Source: Spinactinospora alkalitolerans
GTDB lineage: Bacteria > Actinomycetota > Actinomycetes > Streptosporangiales > Streptosporangiaceae
DNA length: 64,000 nt
Direction of reading: 5' to 3'
NCBI RefSeq assembly: GCF_013408795.1
Contig: NZ_JACCCC010000001.1
Coordinates: 3,534,001-3,598,000, forward strand
Numbering within the stretch: position 1 is the stretch's first letter; each line of letters begins with the position of its first letter. Below are positions 17,523 through 27,187 of this stretch, piece after piece. The notes beneath the pieces are model-generated. The model was not told where the DNA came from, did no database searches, and saw only the letters and a list, made by a program, of their open reading frames with translations. The translations under genes and the position numbers were made by a program.

Positions 17523-17588
17523 GCCCGCGGGTCGCCCCGCGGGCGCCGCATCGCCTCGTCGGCGGCCGGGGCGCGCGCCCCGGCCGCC
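17523..17588. repeat. Two strong inverted repeats between NCS1 and aldehyde dehydrogenase genes
   Basis: GCCCGCGGG (17523-17531) pairs with CCCGCGGGC (17536-17544) around a 4-nt loop. Sixteen bases further on, 17561-17588 is a perfect 28-bp palindrome beginning GGCGGCCGGGGCGC. Both lie in the 160-bp gap inside the minus-strand operon and could form RNA hairpins that reduce read-through or protect the upstream message. There is no T-run. Confidence 0.8.
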
Positions 17589-17637
17589 TCGCGCGCCGGC
17601 GCCGCACCGGCGGTCGTGCGGCGGCGCGGCACCGCGT

Positions 17638-19200
17638 TCACACCGCGGTGTCCGCGGATTCGCGGGCGTCGGCGCCGTGCGCCGCCGCGCGGGTCGAGAC
17701 GGCCTCGACCGGGGCTTCGGAGACCGGGACGAGCCGCGGCCCGTCCGGTCCGAAGACGCCGCGCGGCTCGGGGAAGGCGACGACGGTGATCGGGTAGACG
17801 ACCAGGGCGGTCAGCAGCGCCGCCACCAAGCTCAGGTCGACGCCCCCGGCCGCGTTGGCGAAGGGGCCGACGATCAGCGGCGTGTTGGCGAACAGCAGGC
17901 CCACGACGGCGGCCGGCAGCCAGGCCGCCATCCCCCGCCAGTTGACGCCGCGGTGGAACCAGTAGGCGCCGCCCTTCTTGCCCTCGTTGAAGACCTGCAG
18001 GTCCTCGACCAGGTAGTGGCCCCGGCGGAACAGGTAGCCGACCATCATGATGACCATCCACGGCGAGGTCAGCAGCACGATGAGGGTGGCGAAGGCGTTG
18101 ATGCTGGCCACGATGTTGAAGGCGAAGCTGCCGACGAAGATCAGCGCCAGCGCGAGCGTGCCGACCACGGCGGTGCCCTGGACCCGGTTGAGCCGGGGGA
18201 ACAGGGAGCTGAAGTCCAGGCCGGTGCCGTAGAGCGCGGTGGTGCCGGTGGACAGTCCGCCGATGAGCGCGACCAGGATCAGCGGCAGCGCGTACCACAG
18301 CGGGGACACCGCGGCGAGGCCGGTGACGTAGTCGCCGGGGTCGGCGACCAGCGTGGCTGTGGCGACGCCGAACAGGAACGGCAGCAGCGTGGCGACCTGG
18401 GCCAGGAAGGGCGCGGCCAGCAGGGAGCGGGGGGAGTACGTGGCCGGGATGTAGCGCGCCCAGTCGCCGAGGAACGCCCCGAAGGAGACGGGGTTGGCCA
18501 TGGCCGTCACGACGGCCAGCACCCAGGTGGGCCAGAACTCGCCGAGCACGTAGGAGCCGGTGCCGGCGTAGGAGGGGTCGAAGGTGCCGCCGTAGGCGAA
18601 CACGCCCAGCAGCATGATGGCGCTGCCGGCGATCACCGCGACCTTGTTGACCAGCAGCATGAACTGGTAGCCGAAGATGCACACGGCGAACACCGCGACG
18701 GCGATGGCGCCGTAGGCCAGCGCCCGCAGCACCGCGCCGCCGTCGTAGCCGAACCGCAGGGCCGCGCCGACGATGGCGTCACCGCTGACCCACACCGAGA
18801 TGGAGAAGAACGTCACGGCGGTGAGCAGCGAGAGGAACGAGCCCAGCGCGCGGCCGACGACCCCGAAGTGCGCACCGGAGGAGATGGCGTTGTTGGTGCG
18901 CGTGCGCGGCGCGAACAGCGCCATGGGCGACAGGATCAGCGCGCCGATGACGACGCCCACGAGCGTCGCCGAGGCCGCGGCCCAGAAGCCGAGCCCGTAG
19001 GCGATGGGCAGGGTGCCCAGGATGATGGTGGCGAAGGTGTTGGCGCCGCCGAAGGCCAGCCGGAACAGGTCCAGCGGGCGCGAGCTCTGGGCGCGCACCG
19101 GGATCGGCGCGATGCCGTAGGACTCCACCGCGGTGATGCCCTCGGTCACGGGTGCGGCGTCGGCTTCGGCGGAGCCGACCGGGTTCGTCGGGTTCGTCAT
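17638..19200 (-). CDS. NCS1-family permease (cytosine/purine/allantoin type)
   Basis: 520 residues with twelve helices after a hydrophilic N-terminus of about 45 residues. The first helix region LFRLAFGGANTFATIILGTL and the NNAISSGAHFGVVGR segment are typical of nucleobase:cation symporter-1 proteins. The family carries nucleobases, hydantoins, allantoin and some cationic amines. Set in a nitrogen-catabolic operon, it may bring in the guanidino compound or a related amine. The substrate is unknown. It lies between the ThDP enzyme and the aldehyde dehydrogenase. Confidence 0.85.
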   Translation of the reverse strand: MTNPTNPVGSAEADAAPVTEGITAVESYGIAPIPVRAQSSRPLDLFRLAFGGANTFATIILGTLPIAYGLGFWAAASATLVGVVIGALILSPMALFAPRTRTNNAISSGAHFGVVGRALGSFLSLLTAVTFFSISVWVSGDAIVGAALRFGYDGGAVLRALAYGAIAVAVFAVCIFGYQFMLLVNKVAVIAGSAIMLLGVFAYGGTFDPSYAGTGSYVLGEFWPTWVLAVVTAMANPVSFGAFLGDWARYIPATYSPRSLLAAPFLAQVATLLPFLFGVATATLVADPGDYVTGLAAVSPLWYALPLILVALIGGLSTGTTALYGTGLDFSSLFPRLNRVQGTAVVGTLALALIFVGSFAFNIVASINAFATLIVLLTSPWMVIMMVGYLFRRGHYLVEDLQVFNEGKKGGAYWFHRGVNWRGMAAWLPAAVVGLLFANTPLIVGPFANAAGGVDLSLVAALLTALVVYPITVVAFPEPRGVFGPDGPRLVPVSEAPVEAVSTRAAAHGADARESADTAV

Positions 19201-19257
19201 GGGCGATCCCTTGTTCGTGCGTCCGGCGGACGGCCGGTGCGGGATGTGGGGATGGGC

Positions 19258-19285
19258 GGACCCGCGACGCCGTTGGCGCGGGTCC
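19258..19285. repeat. 9-bp inverted repeat in operon gap
   Basis: GGACCCGCG pairs with CGCGGGTCC around a 10-nt loop, 20 bp after the stop of the ThDP enzyme gene. It may attenuate transcription into the NCS1 gene; no T-run follows on that strand. Confidence 0.5.
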
Positions 19286-19306
19286 GGGTTCTTCGGCGGC
19301 GGGGCC

Positions 19307-20941
19307 CTACCGGAGGTGGGTCGGTTCGAACATGCGCAGGACGGCGGGGAGCACCACCACGCTCGGGCCGGGTGCGGCGAGCGCGGCGGCGAGGTCGTCG
19401 CGCAGGCGCTCCGGTGTGCTGCGCACGGCGGGGACGCCGAAGGAGTGCGCCAGCGCCGTGAAGTCGGGGCGGGCCAGTTCGGTGTGGGTGGCCTCGCCGA
19501 ACGCCCCGGTCATGTACTCGCGCAGGATGCCGTAGCCGCCGTCGTCGACGATCAGCCAGGTGACGTCGAGGTCGTGCTGGCGCGCGGTGGCCAGCTCGGC
19601 GATGGAGTACATCGCGCCGCCGTCGCCGGAGACCGCGAGCACCGGCCCGTCGTGGGCCGCCGCGGCCCCGAGCGCGGCGGGCAGCCCGAACCCCAGGCCC
19701 CCCGCTCCCTGCGCCGAGTGCATCCCGGCCGCGCGCGGGTCCCACGCCGACCAGGCCCAGTAGCCCAGGATCGTCATGTCCCAGAAGCTGGGCGCGTCGT
19801 CGGGCAGCGCGGCGCGCACCGCGGCCAGCACGTCGCGCTCCAGCTCCAGGCCCTGCCCGGCCAGGCGCCGGGCCACCTCGTCCTTGACGCCGGCGACCTC
19901 GGCGGTGACCGCCTCGTCGGCGCCGCGCGCCGCCACCCGCCGGGCGAGTTCGGCGAGGGTGGCCGCGGCGTCGGCGCAGATGCCCAGCGCCGGGTGGTTG
20001 GCCTCCAGCTTGCCCAGGTCGGCGTCGATCTGGATGAGGCGGCCCCGCGGCCGGAAGGTGTGGTAGTTGCTGGACAGCTCGCCCAGCCCCGAGCCGACCA
20101 CGGCGAGCACGTCGGCCCGCTCCAGGTAGTCGGTGACGTGGCGGTCCTCCAGCCAGGACTGCAGCGACAGCGGGTGGTCCCAGGCGAAGGCGTCCTTGCC
20201 GCCGAACGTGGTGGCCACCGGGGCCCGCAGCCGCTCGGCGAGGTCGCGCAGGGCCGCCTGGCCGCGCGAGCGCGAGACGCCGCCGCCGGCCAGGATGACG
20301 GGCCGGCGCGCGCCGTCGAGCAGCCGGGCCGCCTCCTCGACGAGCTCGGCGCGCGGGGTGAGTGGCGCGGGCGCGGCGTCGACGTCGCGCACCGGCGGCG
20401 CGCCGGCCGGGCCGAGCAGCACGTCCTGCGGGATCTCCACCCAGGCCGGGCCGGCGGGTGCGCCGGCCGCGCTGCGCCAGGCCTCGGCGATCGCCGAGGG
20501 GATCTGCGAGGCGTGCCGCACGACGTGGGTGGACTTCACGACACCGGCGAAGCCGGCCTGCTGGTCGGGCAGTTCGTGCAGGAAGCCGCGCCGGGCGCCG
20601 CCCAGGCCCGCGCCGGGGACCTGGCTGCTGATCCCGAGCACCGGCACGGAGGCGGCGCGCGACTCCTGCAGCGAGGCCAGGGTCAGCAGCGCTCCGGGGC
20701 CGGTGGAGACCAGGAGCGGGGTGACCTCGCCGGTGAGGCGGGCGTGCCCGTCCGCGGCGAACGCGGCGTTGTTCTCGACCCGGCTGGAGACGAACCGCAG
20801 CGCGGGCTGCCGGCGCAGCGCGTCGAAGAGGCCCAGCGCGTGCTGGCCGGGGATCCCGAAGGCGGTGCGTGCGCCCAGTGCCGCCAGGGTCTCGACGGCG
20901 AGGTCGCCGCCGGTGCGGGCGTCGGCGCGGGAGTCGCTCAC
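19307..20941 (-). CDS. ThDP-dependent decarboxylase, candidate 2-ketoarginine decarboxylase (AruI-like)
   Basis: 544 residues with the three-domain layout of acetolactate synthase-like enzymes: the N-terminal pyrimidine-binding domain with the activating Glu (E56 in [10 protein letters not shown]), a central Rossmann-like domain, and the C-terminal diphosphate-binding domain with [15 protein letters not shown] followed by VDDGGYG. The start is GTG overlapping the TGA of the ureohydrolase gene (GTGA), so the two are coupled. Coupling to a ureohydrolase and proximity to an aldehyde dehydrogenase suggest the AruI role, 2-ketoarginine to 4-guanidinobutyraldehyde. A different 2-oxoacid or benzoylformate-type substrate cannot be excluded. 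Confidence 0.72.
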   Translation of the reverse strand: MSDSRADARTGGDLAVETLAALGARTAFGIPGQHALGLFDALRRQPALRFVSSRVENNAAFAADGHARLTGEVTPLLVSTGPGALLTLASLQESRAASVPVLGISSQVPGAGLGGARRGFLHELPDQQAGFAGVVKSTHVVRHASQIPSAIAEAWRSAAGAPAGPAWVEIPQDVLLGPAGAPPVRDVDAAPAPLTPRAELVEEAARLLDGARRPVILAGGGVSRSRGQAALRDLAERLRAPVATTFGGKDAFAWDHPLSLQSWLEDRHVTDYLERADVLAVVGSGLGELSSNYHTFRPRGRLIQIDADLGKLEANHPALGICADAAATLAELARRVAARGADEAVTAEVAGVKDEVARRLAGQGLELERDVLAAVRAALPDDAPSFWDMTILGYWAWSAWDPRAAGMHSAQGAGGLGFGLPAALGAAAAHDGPVLAVSGDGGAMYSIAELATARQHDLDVTWLIVDDGGYGILREYMTGAFGEATHTELARPDFTALAHSFGVPAVRSTPERLRDDLAAALAAPGPSVVVLPAVLRMFEPTHLR

Positions 20942-21900
20942 TTGCGCGCCCCTCCCCCGGCCCCGTTCAGCGCGAGCACGCTGACCAGGTCGTAGGCGAC
21001 GTGGGAGGCCGCGGTCGCGGTGATCTGGGCGTGGTCGTAGGCGGGTGCGACCTCGACGACGTCGGCGCCGACCAGGTGGCACGAGGCCAGGCCTCGCAGG
21101 ATCTCCAGCAGTTCGCGGCTGGTCAGGCCGCCGGCCTCGGGGGTCCCGGTGCCGGGGGCGTGCGCCGGGTCGAGCACGTCGATGTCGACCGAGACGTAGA
21201 GCGGGCGCGCGCCGATGCGCTGGCGCAGCGCGTCGGTGATCTCGTCGACGCCGCGGCGCATCACGTCGGCGGAGGTGACGATGCCGAAGCCGAAGCGCCG
21301 GTCGTCGTCGAGGTCCCTCTTGCCGTAGAGCGGGCCGCGGGTGCCGACGTGGGCGATGGCCTCGGTGTCGAGGATGCCCTCCTCGACGGCGCGGCGGAAC
21401 GGCGTGCCGTGGGTGTAGGGCTCGCCGAAGTAGGTGTCCCAGGTGTCGAGGTGGGCGTCGAAGTGCAGCATCGCGATGGGCCCGTGCCGGCGGTGCAGGG
21501 AGCGCAGCAGCGGCAGCGCGATGGTGTGGTCTCCGCCCAGCGTGACCAGCCGGGTCCCGGCCCGGACGAAGTCGGTGGCAGCGGCGTCGACGGTCTCCAC
21601 GGCGTCGCCGACGGAGTAGGGGTTGACCGCGATGTCGCCGCCGTCGGCGACCTGGAGTTCGGCGAAGGGCGAGACGTCCAGGCCCGGGTGGTAGGGCCGC
21701 AGCAGCCGGCTGGCCTCGCGGATCGCCGAAGGGCCGAAGCGGGCGCCCGGCCGGTAGGAGACCCCCGTGTCGAAGGGGACACCGACGACCGCGACATCGG
21801 CGCGCTCGACCTGGTCCAGCCGGGGCAGCCGGGCGAAGGTGGCCGGGCCGGCGAACCTGGGGACCAGGCTGGAGTCGGTGGGTCCGATCGGGGTGGTCAT
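20938..21900 (-). CDS. Ureohydrolase, agmatinase/guanidinobutyrase type
   Basis: 320 residues, full length for the arginase/agmatinase fold. All binuclear manganese ligands are visible: H125 in LGGDHT, D148/H150/D152 in [10 protein letters not shown], and D239/D241 in [20 protein letters not shown]. The THGTPFRRA segment fits agmatinase and guanidinobutyrase rather than arginase. The enzyme releases urea from a guanidino compound. The neighbouring ThDP enzyme and aldehyde dehydrogenase favour 4-guanidinobutyrate over agmatine, but sequence alone does not separate the two. Confidence 0.85.
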   Translation of the reverse strand: MTTPIGPTDSSLVPRFAGPATFARLPRLDQVERADVAVVGVPFDTGVSYRPGARFGPSAIREASRLLRPYHPGLDVSPFAELQVADGGDIAVNPYSVGDAVETVDAAATDFVRAGTRLVTLGGDHTIALPLLRSLHRRHGPIAMLHFDAHLDTWDTYFGEPYTHGTPFRRAVEEGILDTEAIAHVGTRGPLYGKRDLDDDRRFGFGIVTSADVMRRGVDEITDALRQRIGARPLYVSVDIDVLDPAHAPGTGTPEAGGLTSRELLEILRGLASCHLVGADVVEVAPAYDHAQITATAASHVAYDLVSVLALNGAGGGARK

Positions 21901-21974
21901 GTCAGGGATGCCTCTTCTCTGCTCTCGTTGTCCGCTGGTGCGGGGATGTGCGGGACTTCTGCGGGAGGGGAGGT

Positions 21975-23465
21975 TCATCCGGCCCGAGCGCCGGTCGGCT
22001 CCTCCTCGGGATCGGCCTCGCCGCGCACCCGCCGCTGCCACGTGGCGAGCACGGCGGCGTCGGTGGGCCGGGTGGCGAGGCTGACGGCGACGTAGACGAC
22101 GAGGCTGGCGAGCAGCCCGTAGTAGATGGGCTCGTTGGCCAGCAGGCCCTTGACCGCCATGGTCGCGATGACCACGACCGCGCCGACGAGCATGGAGCTC
22201 AGGGCGCCGACGCGGGTGCCGCGCTTCCACACCAGGCCGCCGAGGATCGCCACCAGCAGGCCGCCCACCAGGATGTTGTAGGCGACGGTGAGGGCCGAGA
22301 CGACGTCGTTGACCAGCAGCGCCACGCCGATCGACGCGACGCCCAGGACGAGGGTGGAGACCCGGTTGGCCGCCACCTCGTCGTGGTCGCGCCCTGCCGA
22401 GCCGGAGAGGGGCTGGTCGGCGCCGCCGCGGCCGAGCAGCCGGCGGGCCTGCGGCCACAGGTCGCTGGAGGTGACGGTGGAGCAGGCGATCAGCGCGCCG
22501 CTGGCGGTGGACATGACCGCGGACAGCGCCGCGGCCAGCACCAGGCCGGCCAGGCCGACGGGCAGGGTGTCGGAGACGATCAGGGCGAAGGCGTCGTCGG
22601 GGTTGTCCAGGCCGGGGAAGAGCACGGCCGCCGCGGTGCCGATGAGGGCTCCGGCGACGGCGTAGACGAGGCAGTAGACCCCGGCGCCCAGCCCGCCGGT
22701 GGTCACCACCCGGTCGTTGCGGCCGGTGAAGACGCGCTGCCAGATGTCCTGGCCGATGAGCAGGCCCAGCGTGTAGATCAGGAAGTAGGTCAGGATCGTG
22801 CCGCCGCCGATGTTGAGCGGGTCGAAGTGGGCGGCGTCCAGCTCGGCGCGCATGCCGGAGAACCCGCCGGCGTGCCAGACGGCGACCGGGGTCAGGATCA
22901 GCAGCAGGCCGACGGTCTTGATGACGAACTGGGCGATGTCGGTCATGGTCACCGACCACATGCCGCCCAGCGTGGAGTACAGCACGACGATCGAGCCGCC
23001 CAGGATGACGGCCAGGGCCCGCGGCATGTCGAACAGGCCGCTGAAGACGGTGGAGAAGGCCAGGGTGGAGGGCACGGTGAGCATGAACGTGTAGCCCCAC
23101 ATCACCAGCCCGGAGACCACCCTGGAGTTGCCGCCGTAGCGCAGGTCGAGCATTTCGGAGACGGTGTAGACCTTCAACCGGGAGATCCGGCGGGCGAAGA
23201 AGGCGTGCAGGGCGATGATGCCCAGGCCGATCGCGCCGACCAGCCAGGCTCCGGACAGGCCGTAGGTGTAGCCCAACCCGACGCCGCCGATGGTGGAGGC
23301 GCCGCCCAGCACGACCGCGGCCATGGTGCCGGAATACATGAAGACGCCGAGGCGCCGGCCGGCCACGAGGTAGTCGGCCCGATCGCGGGTGCGGCGCATG
23401 CCCCACCACCCCAGGGCGATCATGCCGAGCAGGTAGGCGGCGATTACCGCCAGGTCGATGGCCAC
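21975..23465 (-). CDS. Sodium:solute symporter (SSS family)
   Basis: 496 residues with about thirteen helices. It starts [20 protein letters not shown] and continues with the family segments [21 protein letters not shown] and [12 protein letters not shown]. The start is GTG preceded by GAGGAGG. It is the first gene of the minus-strand operon, 74 bp before the ureohydrolase, and is divergent from the PucR gene. It probably supplies the operon substrate with sodium; the identity of that solute is not visible. Confidence 0.88.
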   Translation of the reverse strand: MAIDLAVIAAYLLGMIALGWWGMRRTRDRADYLVAGRRLGVFMYSGTMAAVVLGGASTIGGVGLGYTYGLSGAWLVGAIGLGIIALHAFFARRISRLKVYTVSEMLDLRYGGNSRVVSGLVMWGYTFMLTVPSTLAFSTVFSGLFDMPRALAVILGGSIVVLYSTLGGMWSVTMTDIAQFVIKTVGLLLILTPVAVWHAGGFSGMRAELDAAHFDPLNIGGGTILTYFLIYTLGLLIGQDIWQRVFTGRNDRVVTTGGLGAGVYCLVYAVAGALIGTAAAVLFPGLDNPDDAFALIVSDTLPVGLAGLVLAAALSAVMSTASGALIACSTVTSSDLWPQARRLLGRGGADQPLSGSAGRDHDEVAANRVSTLVLGVASIGVALLVNDVVSALTVAYNILVGGLLVAILGGLVWKRGTRVGALSSMLVGAVVVIATMAVKGLLANEPIYYGLLASLVVYVAVSLATRPTDAAVLATWQRRVRGEADPEEEPTGARAG

Positions 23466-23598
23466 GCGGCCTCCTCATCCAGGTGGGGTCCGCCCGTTCG
23501 CCCGGCCGAGGGGCCAGGTCAGCGGGATGTCAGAACGCTAGGCACTCGGTAAGCTGCGAGTAAGTGGACGAATCGCACCGCTTGCCTCTCTGATCTGG

Positions 23599-25143
23599 AT
23601 GGTCCGCCCATTGTCGGCACTCGCACACGGTGGTGACGGCGCTCACGACGGCCAGACGGTTCCGCTGCGCACGGTCGTCGAGCGGCGCGGGCTCGGCCTG
23701 CGCGTCCTGGTGCCGCCGCCGGGCCCGGAGGAGCCGCGGATCCGCTGGGCGGTGGTCAGCGAGCTGCCCGATCCCGTTCCCTACCTCAACGGCCGGGAGC
23801 TGCTGCTGACCGCGGGGGTCGACATGTCCGCGACGCCCGCCGCGGTGCGCCGCTACGTGACCGGGCTGGTCGAGGCCGGGGTGAGCGTCCTGGGCTTCGG
23901 CGTGACGCCGGTGCACGACGCGGTGCCGCCGGCCCTGATCGCCCAGTGCCGCGGCCAGGGCCTGCCGCTGCTGGAGGTCCCCGGCGAGACGCCGTTCGTC
24001 GCGGTCGGCCAGGCGGTCGGCGAGGAACTGGAGCGGCTGCACGTGGCCGACGTGCGCCGGCTCGGCGAGGCGCACCGTGCGCTGGCCAAGGCCGTCACGG
24101 CGGCCGCACCGACCGACCGTGCGATCCGCACGCTCTCCCAGGCGCTGGACTGCTGGGTGGCGCTGGTCGGCGACCGGCTGCTCACCCACGCCCGCTCGGT
24201 GCCGGCGCTGACCGACGAGGTGACCGAGCTGATCGCCAAGCTGCGCGCGCCGCACGGCCCGCGCAGCGCGAAGGCGCGGATGCGCGCCGATGAGGTGTTC
24301 CTGCACGCCGTCGGCGAGGACCCGCGCCCCAGGGATGTACTGCTGCTGGGCCGGCCCACGCCGTTCGGCATGACCGACCGGGCCGTGCTGGGCACGGCCG
24401 TGGCGCTGCTCGGGCTGCTGCTGCGCAGCGACCGGCGGGCCGAGCCCGTCCCCGGGCGGCTGCTGACCCGGCTGCTGCTGGAGACCGGACGCGGCGACGA
24501 TCTGGCCCCCCTGCTGGCCGAACTGGTTCCGGGGGCCGGCGCGACGCTGCGGGTGCTGCGGGCCTGCTGGGCCGGCCGGGGCGCCCCGCCTCCGCTCGCC
24601 GACCCCGCCCCCCTCTTCGGGACCGGGCTGGTCGAGGCCGTGGAGGGCGGGGTGCGCGCGGTGGTGGCCGATCTCGGCGCCGCGGCCGAGCACCTGAGCG
24701 GGCTGGAGGAGCTGCGCGGCGACGGCTGGCTGGCCGCGTTGAGCGGCCCGGCGCGCCCGGCCGAGTTGCCTGCGGCGGACCGGCAGGCGTCGTCGCTGCT
24801 GGTGCGGGCCAGGGCGATGGGCGAGCCGCTGGTGTGGCCCGAGCGGGCCGACCCGTTCAGCGCCGTGATCGACGCCGAACGGGCGCGGGCCGCCGCGCGC
24901 TCACTGCTCGGCCCGCTGTCCGAGGACACCGACGCCGCGCGGAGCCTGCGCGAGACGCTGCGGGCCTGGCTGGCCCGGCACGGCAACTGGGACCGGGCAG
25001 CCGCCGACCTGGGCTCCCACCGCAACAGCGTCCGCTACCGGATCGGCCGCATCGAACGCGACCTGCACGTCGACCTGACCGACCCGGAGCACCGGATGCG
25101 CCTGTGGTTCGCCCTGAGCTGGCTGGAGTCAGAGGGCGGCTAA
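23599..25143 (+). CDS. PucR-family transcriptional regulator
   Basis: 514 residues. The N-terminal PucR domain includes PYLNGRELLLTAGVDMSATP and the P-L-L-EVPGETPF signature (about 60-140). The C-terminal HTH_30 domain carries GNWDRAAADLGSHRNSVRYR (about 460-480). PucR proteins activate purine, amino acid or polyamine catabolism in response to the substrate. It is divergent from the SSS-ureohydrolase-ThDP operon with a 133-bp shared promoter region, so that operon is the likely target. Confidence 0.88.
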   Translation: MVRPLSALAHGGDGAHDGQTVPLRTVVERRGLGLRVLVPPPGPEEPRIRWAVVSELPDPVPYLNGRELLLTAGVDMSATPAAVRRYVTGLVEAGVSVLGFGVTPVHDAVPPALIAQCRGQGLPLLEVPGETPFVAVGQAVGEELERLHVADVRRLGEAHRALAKAVTAAAPTDRAIRTLSQALDCWVALVGDRLLTHARSVPALTDEVTELIAKLRAPHGPRSAKARMRADEVFLHAVGEDPRPRDVLLLGRPTPFGMTDRAVLGTAVALLGLLLRSDRRAEPVPGRLLTRLLLETGRGDDLAPLLAELVPGAGATLRVLRACWAGRGAPPPLADPAPLFGTGLVEAVEGGVRAVVADLGAAAEHLSGLEELRGDGWLAALSGPARPAELPAADRQASSLLVRARAMGEPLVWPERADPFSAVIDAERARAAARSLLGPLSEDTDAARSLRETLRAWLARHGNWDRAAADLGSHRNSVRYRIGRIERDLHVDLTDPEHRMRLWFALSWLESEGG

Positions 25144-25174
25144 AGGGTGCCGGGCCGAGGACCCCGCTCCCGGC

Positions 25175-26239
25175 TCACCCCGCTGCCGGCTCGCTCGCCT
25201 CCCTGGCCTTGGGGACCTTCGGCTGGTCCGATATCAGGCCGCTCTCCCGGACGCGCTCGCGCTGGGGCACGACGGTGTACTTGGGGTCGGCCGCGGACTG
25301 CACCCCGGCGTGGAAGACGCCGAAGCGGGTGCAGGCCGAGCCCGCGATCAGGGCCGCTCCGGACAGCGCCGAGGCGAGGCGGCTGCGGCCGCCCAGCAGC
25401 GCCCCGCCGACGGCCCCGGCGGCCGTCAGCGTCTTGGCCGCCCGCATCAGCGCCCCGGCCCTGCCGGTGCGGTAGGGCTCGGCCACCATGCCCATCCGCC
25501 GCTCCATCAGCTCGGTCGCGGCCAGCTCCAGCCCGGCGCCCAGCACCGCGGCCCGCCGGGCCGGTCCGGCCTGCCCGACCGGGGCGGCCAGCATGCCCAG
25601 CCCGCCCGCCGCGGCGGCGCCGGAGCCGACGAAGACGAACGGCATCTGCCGGTACCCCTCGTGCCAGGACGGGACCGCGGTGTCGCAGATCAGCGGGGCG
25701 GTGTAGGAGGCGACGGCCGGCCCGACCAGTCCGGCTCCCAGCGTGGCCGCTGTGCCCAGGCGCGGAAAGAGGCCGGTGACGCTCGTGGCCGCGGCCGCTC
25801 CGGCGAGCGGCCCGTAGCCGGCCAGCAGCCAGGAGCCCATGCTCATCGGCGAGGACGGCTTGCACACGCGCAGCATGTTGACGAACCGGGCCGGCCGGCC
25901 CAGGTCGTGCACGAGCGCGACGACGGAGCCGGAGATCGCCCCGAGCGCGCCCACCTTCATGGCCCTGGCGAGGTCGGGGCGGCCGGTCAGCTCGGCCCCG
26001 GCCGCCAGCACCGACGAGGCGCCGGCCAGGCCGCCGAGGAACAGGTAGCCCGCGATGTCGGTGGCCGCCCACGGCACCTGGTTGAGGACCGGTTTGCCGT
26101 AGTAGGAGCGGAACTCGGCCTCGGGCACCATCGCGTGCCGGTCGCCGCGCCGCCGCCGGACCCGCTTGGATCCGGTCAGGGCCTCGCGCCCCGGCCGGGC
26201 GCCGCGCATCCCCTGCTTGGTCACGTCCGAGGTGCTCAA
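25175..26239 (-). CDS. NrfD-like membrane subunit of formate dehydrogenase
   Basis: About 354 residues. A basic N-terminus (to residue 46) precedes the NrfD/PsrC fold: EFRSYYGKP, DIAGYLFLGGLAGASSVLAA, HDLGRPARFVNMLRV and SPMSMGSWLLAGYGPLAGAA, with eight or nine helices. Such subunits anchor the complex and pass electrons to quinone. The start is a TTG that overlaps the TGA of the iron-sulfur subunit gene (TTGA); the first plain ATG-type starts are inside conserved sequence. It is the third gene of the fdh operon. Confidence 0.8.
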   Translation of the reverse strand: MSTSDVTKQGMRGARPGREALTGSKRVRRRRGDRHAMVPEAEFRSYYGKPVLNQVPWAATDIAGYLFLGGLAGASSVLAAGAELTGRPDLARAMKVGALGAISGSVVALVHDLGRPARFVNMLRVCKPSSPMSMGSWLLAGYGPLAGAAAATSVTGLFPRLGTAATLGAGLVGPAVASYTAPLICDTAVPSWHEGYRQMPFVFVGSGAAAAGGLGMLAAPVGQAGPARRAAVLGAGLELAATELMERRMGMVAEPYRTGRAGALMRAAKTLTAAGAVGGALLGGRSRLASALSGAALIAGSACTRFGVFHAGVQSAADPKYTVVPQRERVRESGLISDQPKVPKAREASEPAAG

Positions 26240-27183
26240 CCCCGCCTCCTCACGAATGTCGCGGTCAGGCCGGCCAGCAGCGTGAGCGCGGCGACGCCGG
26301 CGTGCTTCCATATGTCGGGCAGGTCCCGGGTGGTCACGACCGGGTCGGGCGGCAGACCGTAGACCTCCGGCTCGTCCAGGAGCAGGAAGAACGCGCCGGC
26401 GCCGCCGACCCCGTCGTCGGGGTCGTCGCCGTAGAGCCGGGCCGAGGTGATGCCCTCCTCGTGCAGTCGTTCGACGCGCCCGGCGGCCCGCTCCCGCAGT
26501 TCGTCGAGGTCGCCGAACTGGATGGAGTCGGTGGGGCAGGCCTTGGCGCAGGCCGGCTCCAGTCCGTCGCCGAGCCGGTCGTAGCACAGGGTGCACTTCC
26601 ACACCCTGCCGTCGTCCTCGCGCTTGTCGATGACCCCGTAGGGGCAGGCCGGCACGCAGTAGCCGCAGCCGTTGCAGATGTCCTCCTGGACGACGACCGT
26701 GCCGTACTCGGTGCGAAACAGCGAGCCGGTCGGGCAGACGTCCAGGCAGGCGGCGTGCGTGCAGTGCTTGCACACGTCCGATGACATCAGCCAGCGGAAG
26801 TCGCCGCGCTCGGCCTCGCCGGTTTGCGCACCGGGCAGGTCGAAGGAGGGCATCCCCAGGTCCACCGGTGCGCCTCCGCCGCCGGCGGAGGCCGGTCGGG
26901 CGCCGCTGGTCTCCTGCTCGCCGAGCGGAAGCCGCTGCTCGATGAAGGCGACGTGCCGCCAGGTGTCGGCGCTCAGGCCCTCGCTGTTGTCGTAGGACAT
27001 GCCCGTGAAGTTCAGGCCGTCCTCGGGAATCATGTTCCATTCCTTGCAGGCGACCTCGCAGGCCTTGCAGCCGATGCACACGCTGGTGTCGGTGAAGAAC
27101 CCCATGCGCGGCTGCCCGTCGTAGCCGCTGAGGGCCGCGGGGTCGGCCTCGCCGGGCCGGACGCGGGACGGATCCGCGGTCAT
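26236..27183 (-). CDS. Formate dehydrogenase beta subunit, 4Fe-4S ferredoxin type
   Basis: 315 residues with several Cys clusters of the FdnH/HybA pattern: CIGCKACEVACKEWN near residue 37, CKHCTHAACLDVCPTGSLF, CNGCGYCVPACPYGVID and CTLCYDRLGDGLEPACAKAC, enough for four 4Fe-4S centres. A hydrophobic C-terminal helix (about 290-312) could tether it to the membrane. It sits 4 bp after the alpha subunit gene and overlaps the NrfD gene, so it is the electron-transfer link of the complex. Confidence 0.9.
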   Translation of the reverse strand: MTADPSRVRPGEADPAALSGYDGQPRMGFFTDTSVCIGCKACEVACKEWNMIPEDGLNFTGMSYDNSEGLSADTWRHVAFIEQRLPLGEQETSGARPASAGGGGAPVDLGMPSFDLPGAQTGEAERGDFRWLMSSDVCKHCTHAACLDVCPTGSLFRTEYGTVVVQEDICNGCGYCVPACPYGVIDKREDDGRVWKCTLCYDRLGDGLEPACAKACPTDSIQFGDLDELRERAAGRVERLHEEGITSARLYGDDPDDGVGGAGAFFLLLDEPEVYGLPPDPVVTTRDLPDIWKHAGVAALTLLAGLTATFVRRRG

Positions 27184-27187
27184 ATCC

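Noticed and set aside
14399-23552. Long plus-strand frames (about 500-650 codons) opposite the transporter and enzyme genes
   Set aside because: Products are runs of Gln, Gly, Asp and Arg with no domains; the minus-strand genes have full motifs and coupled junctions.
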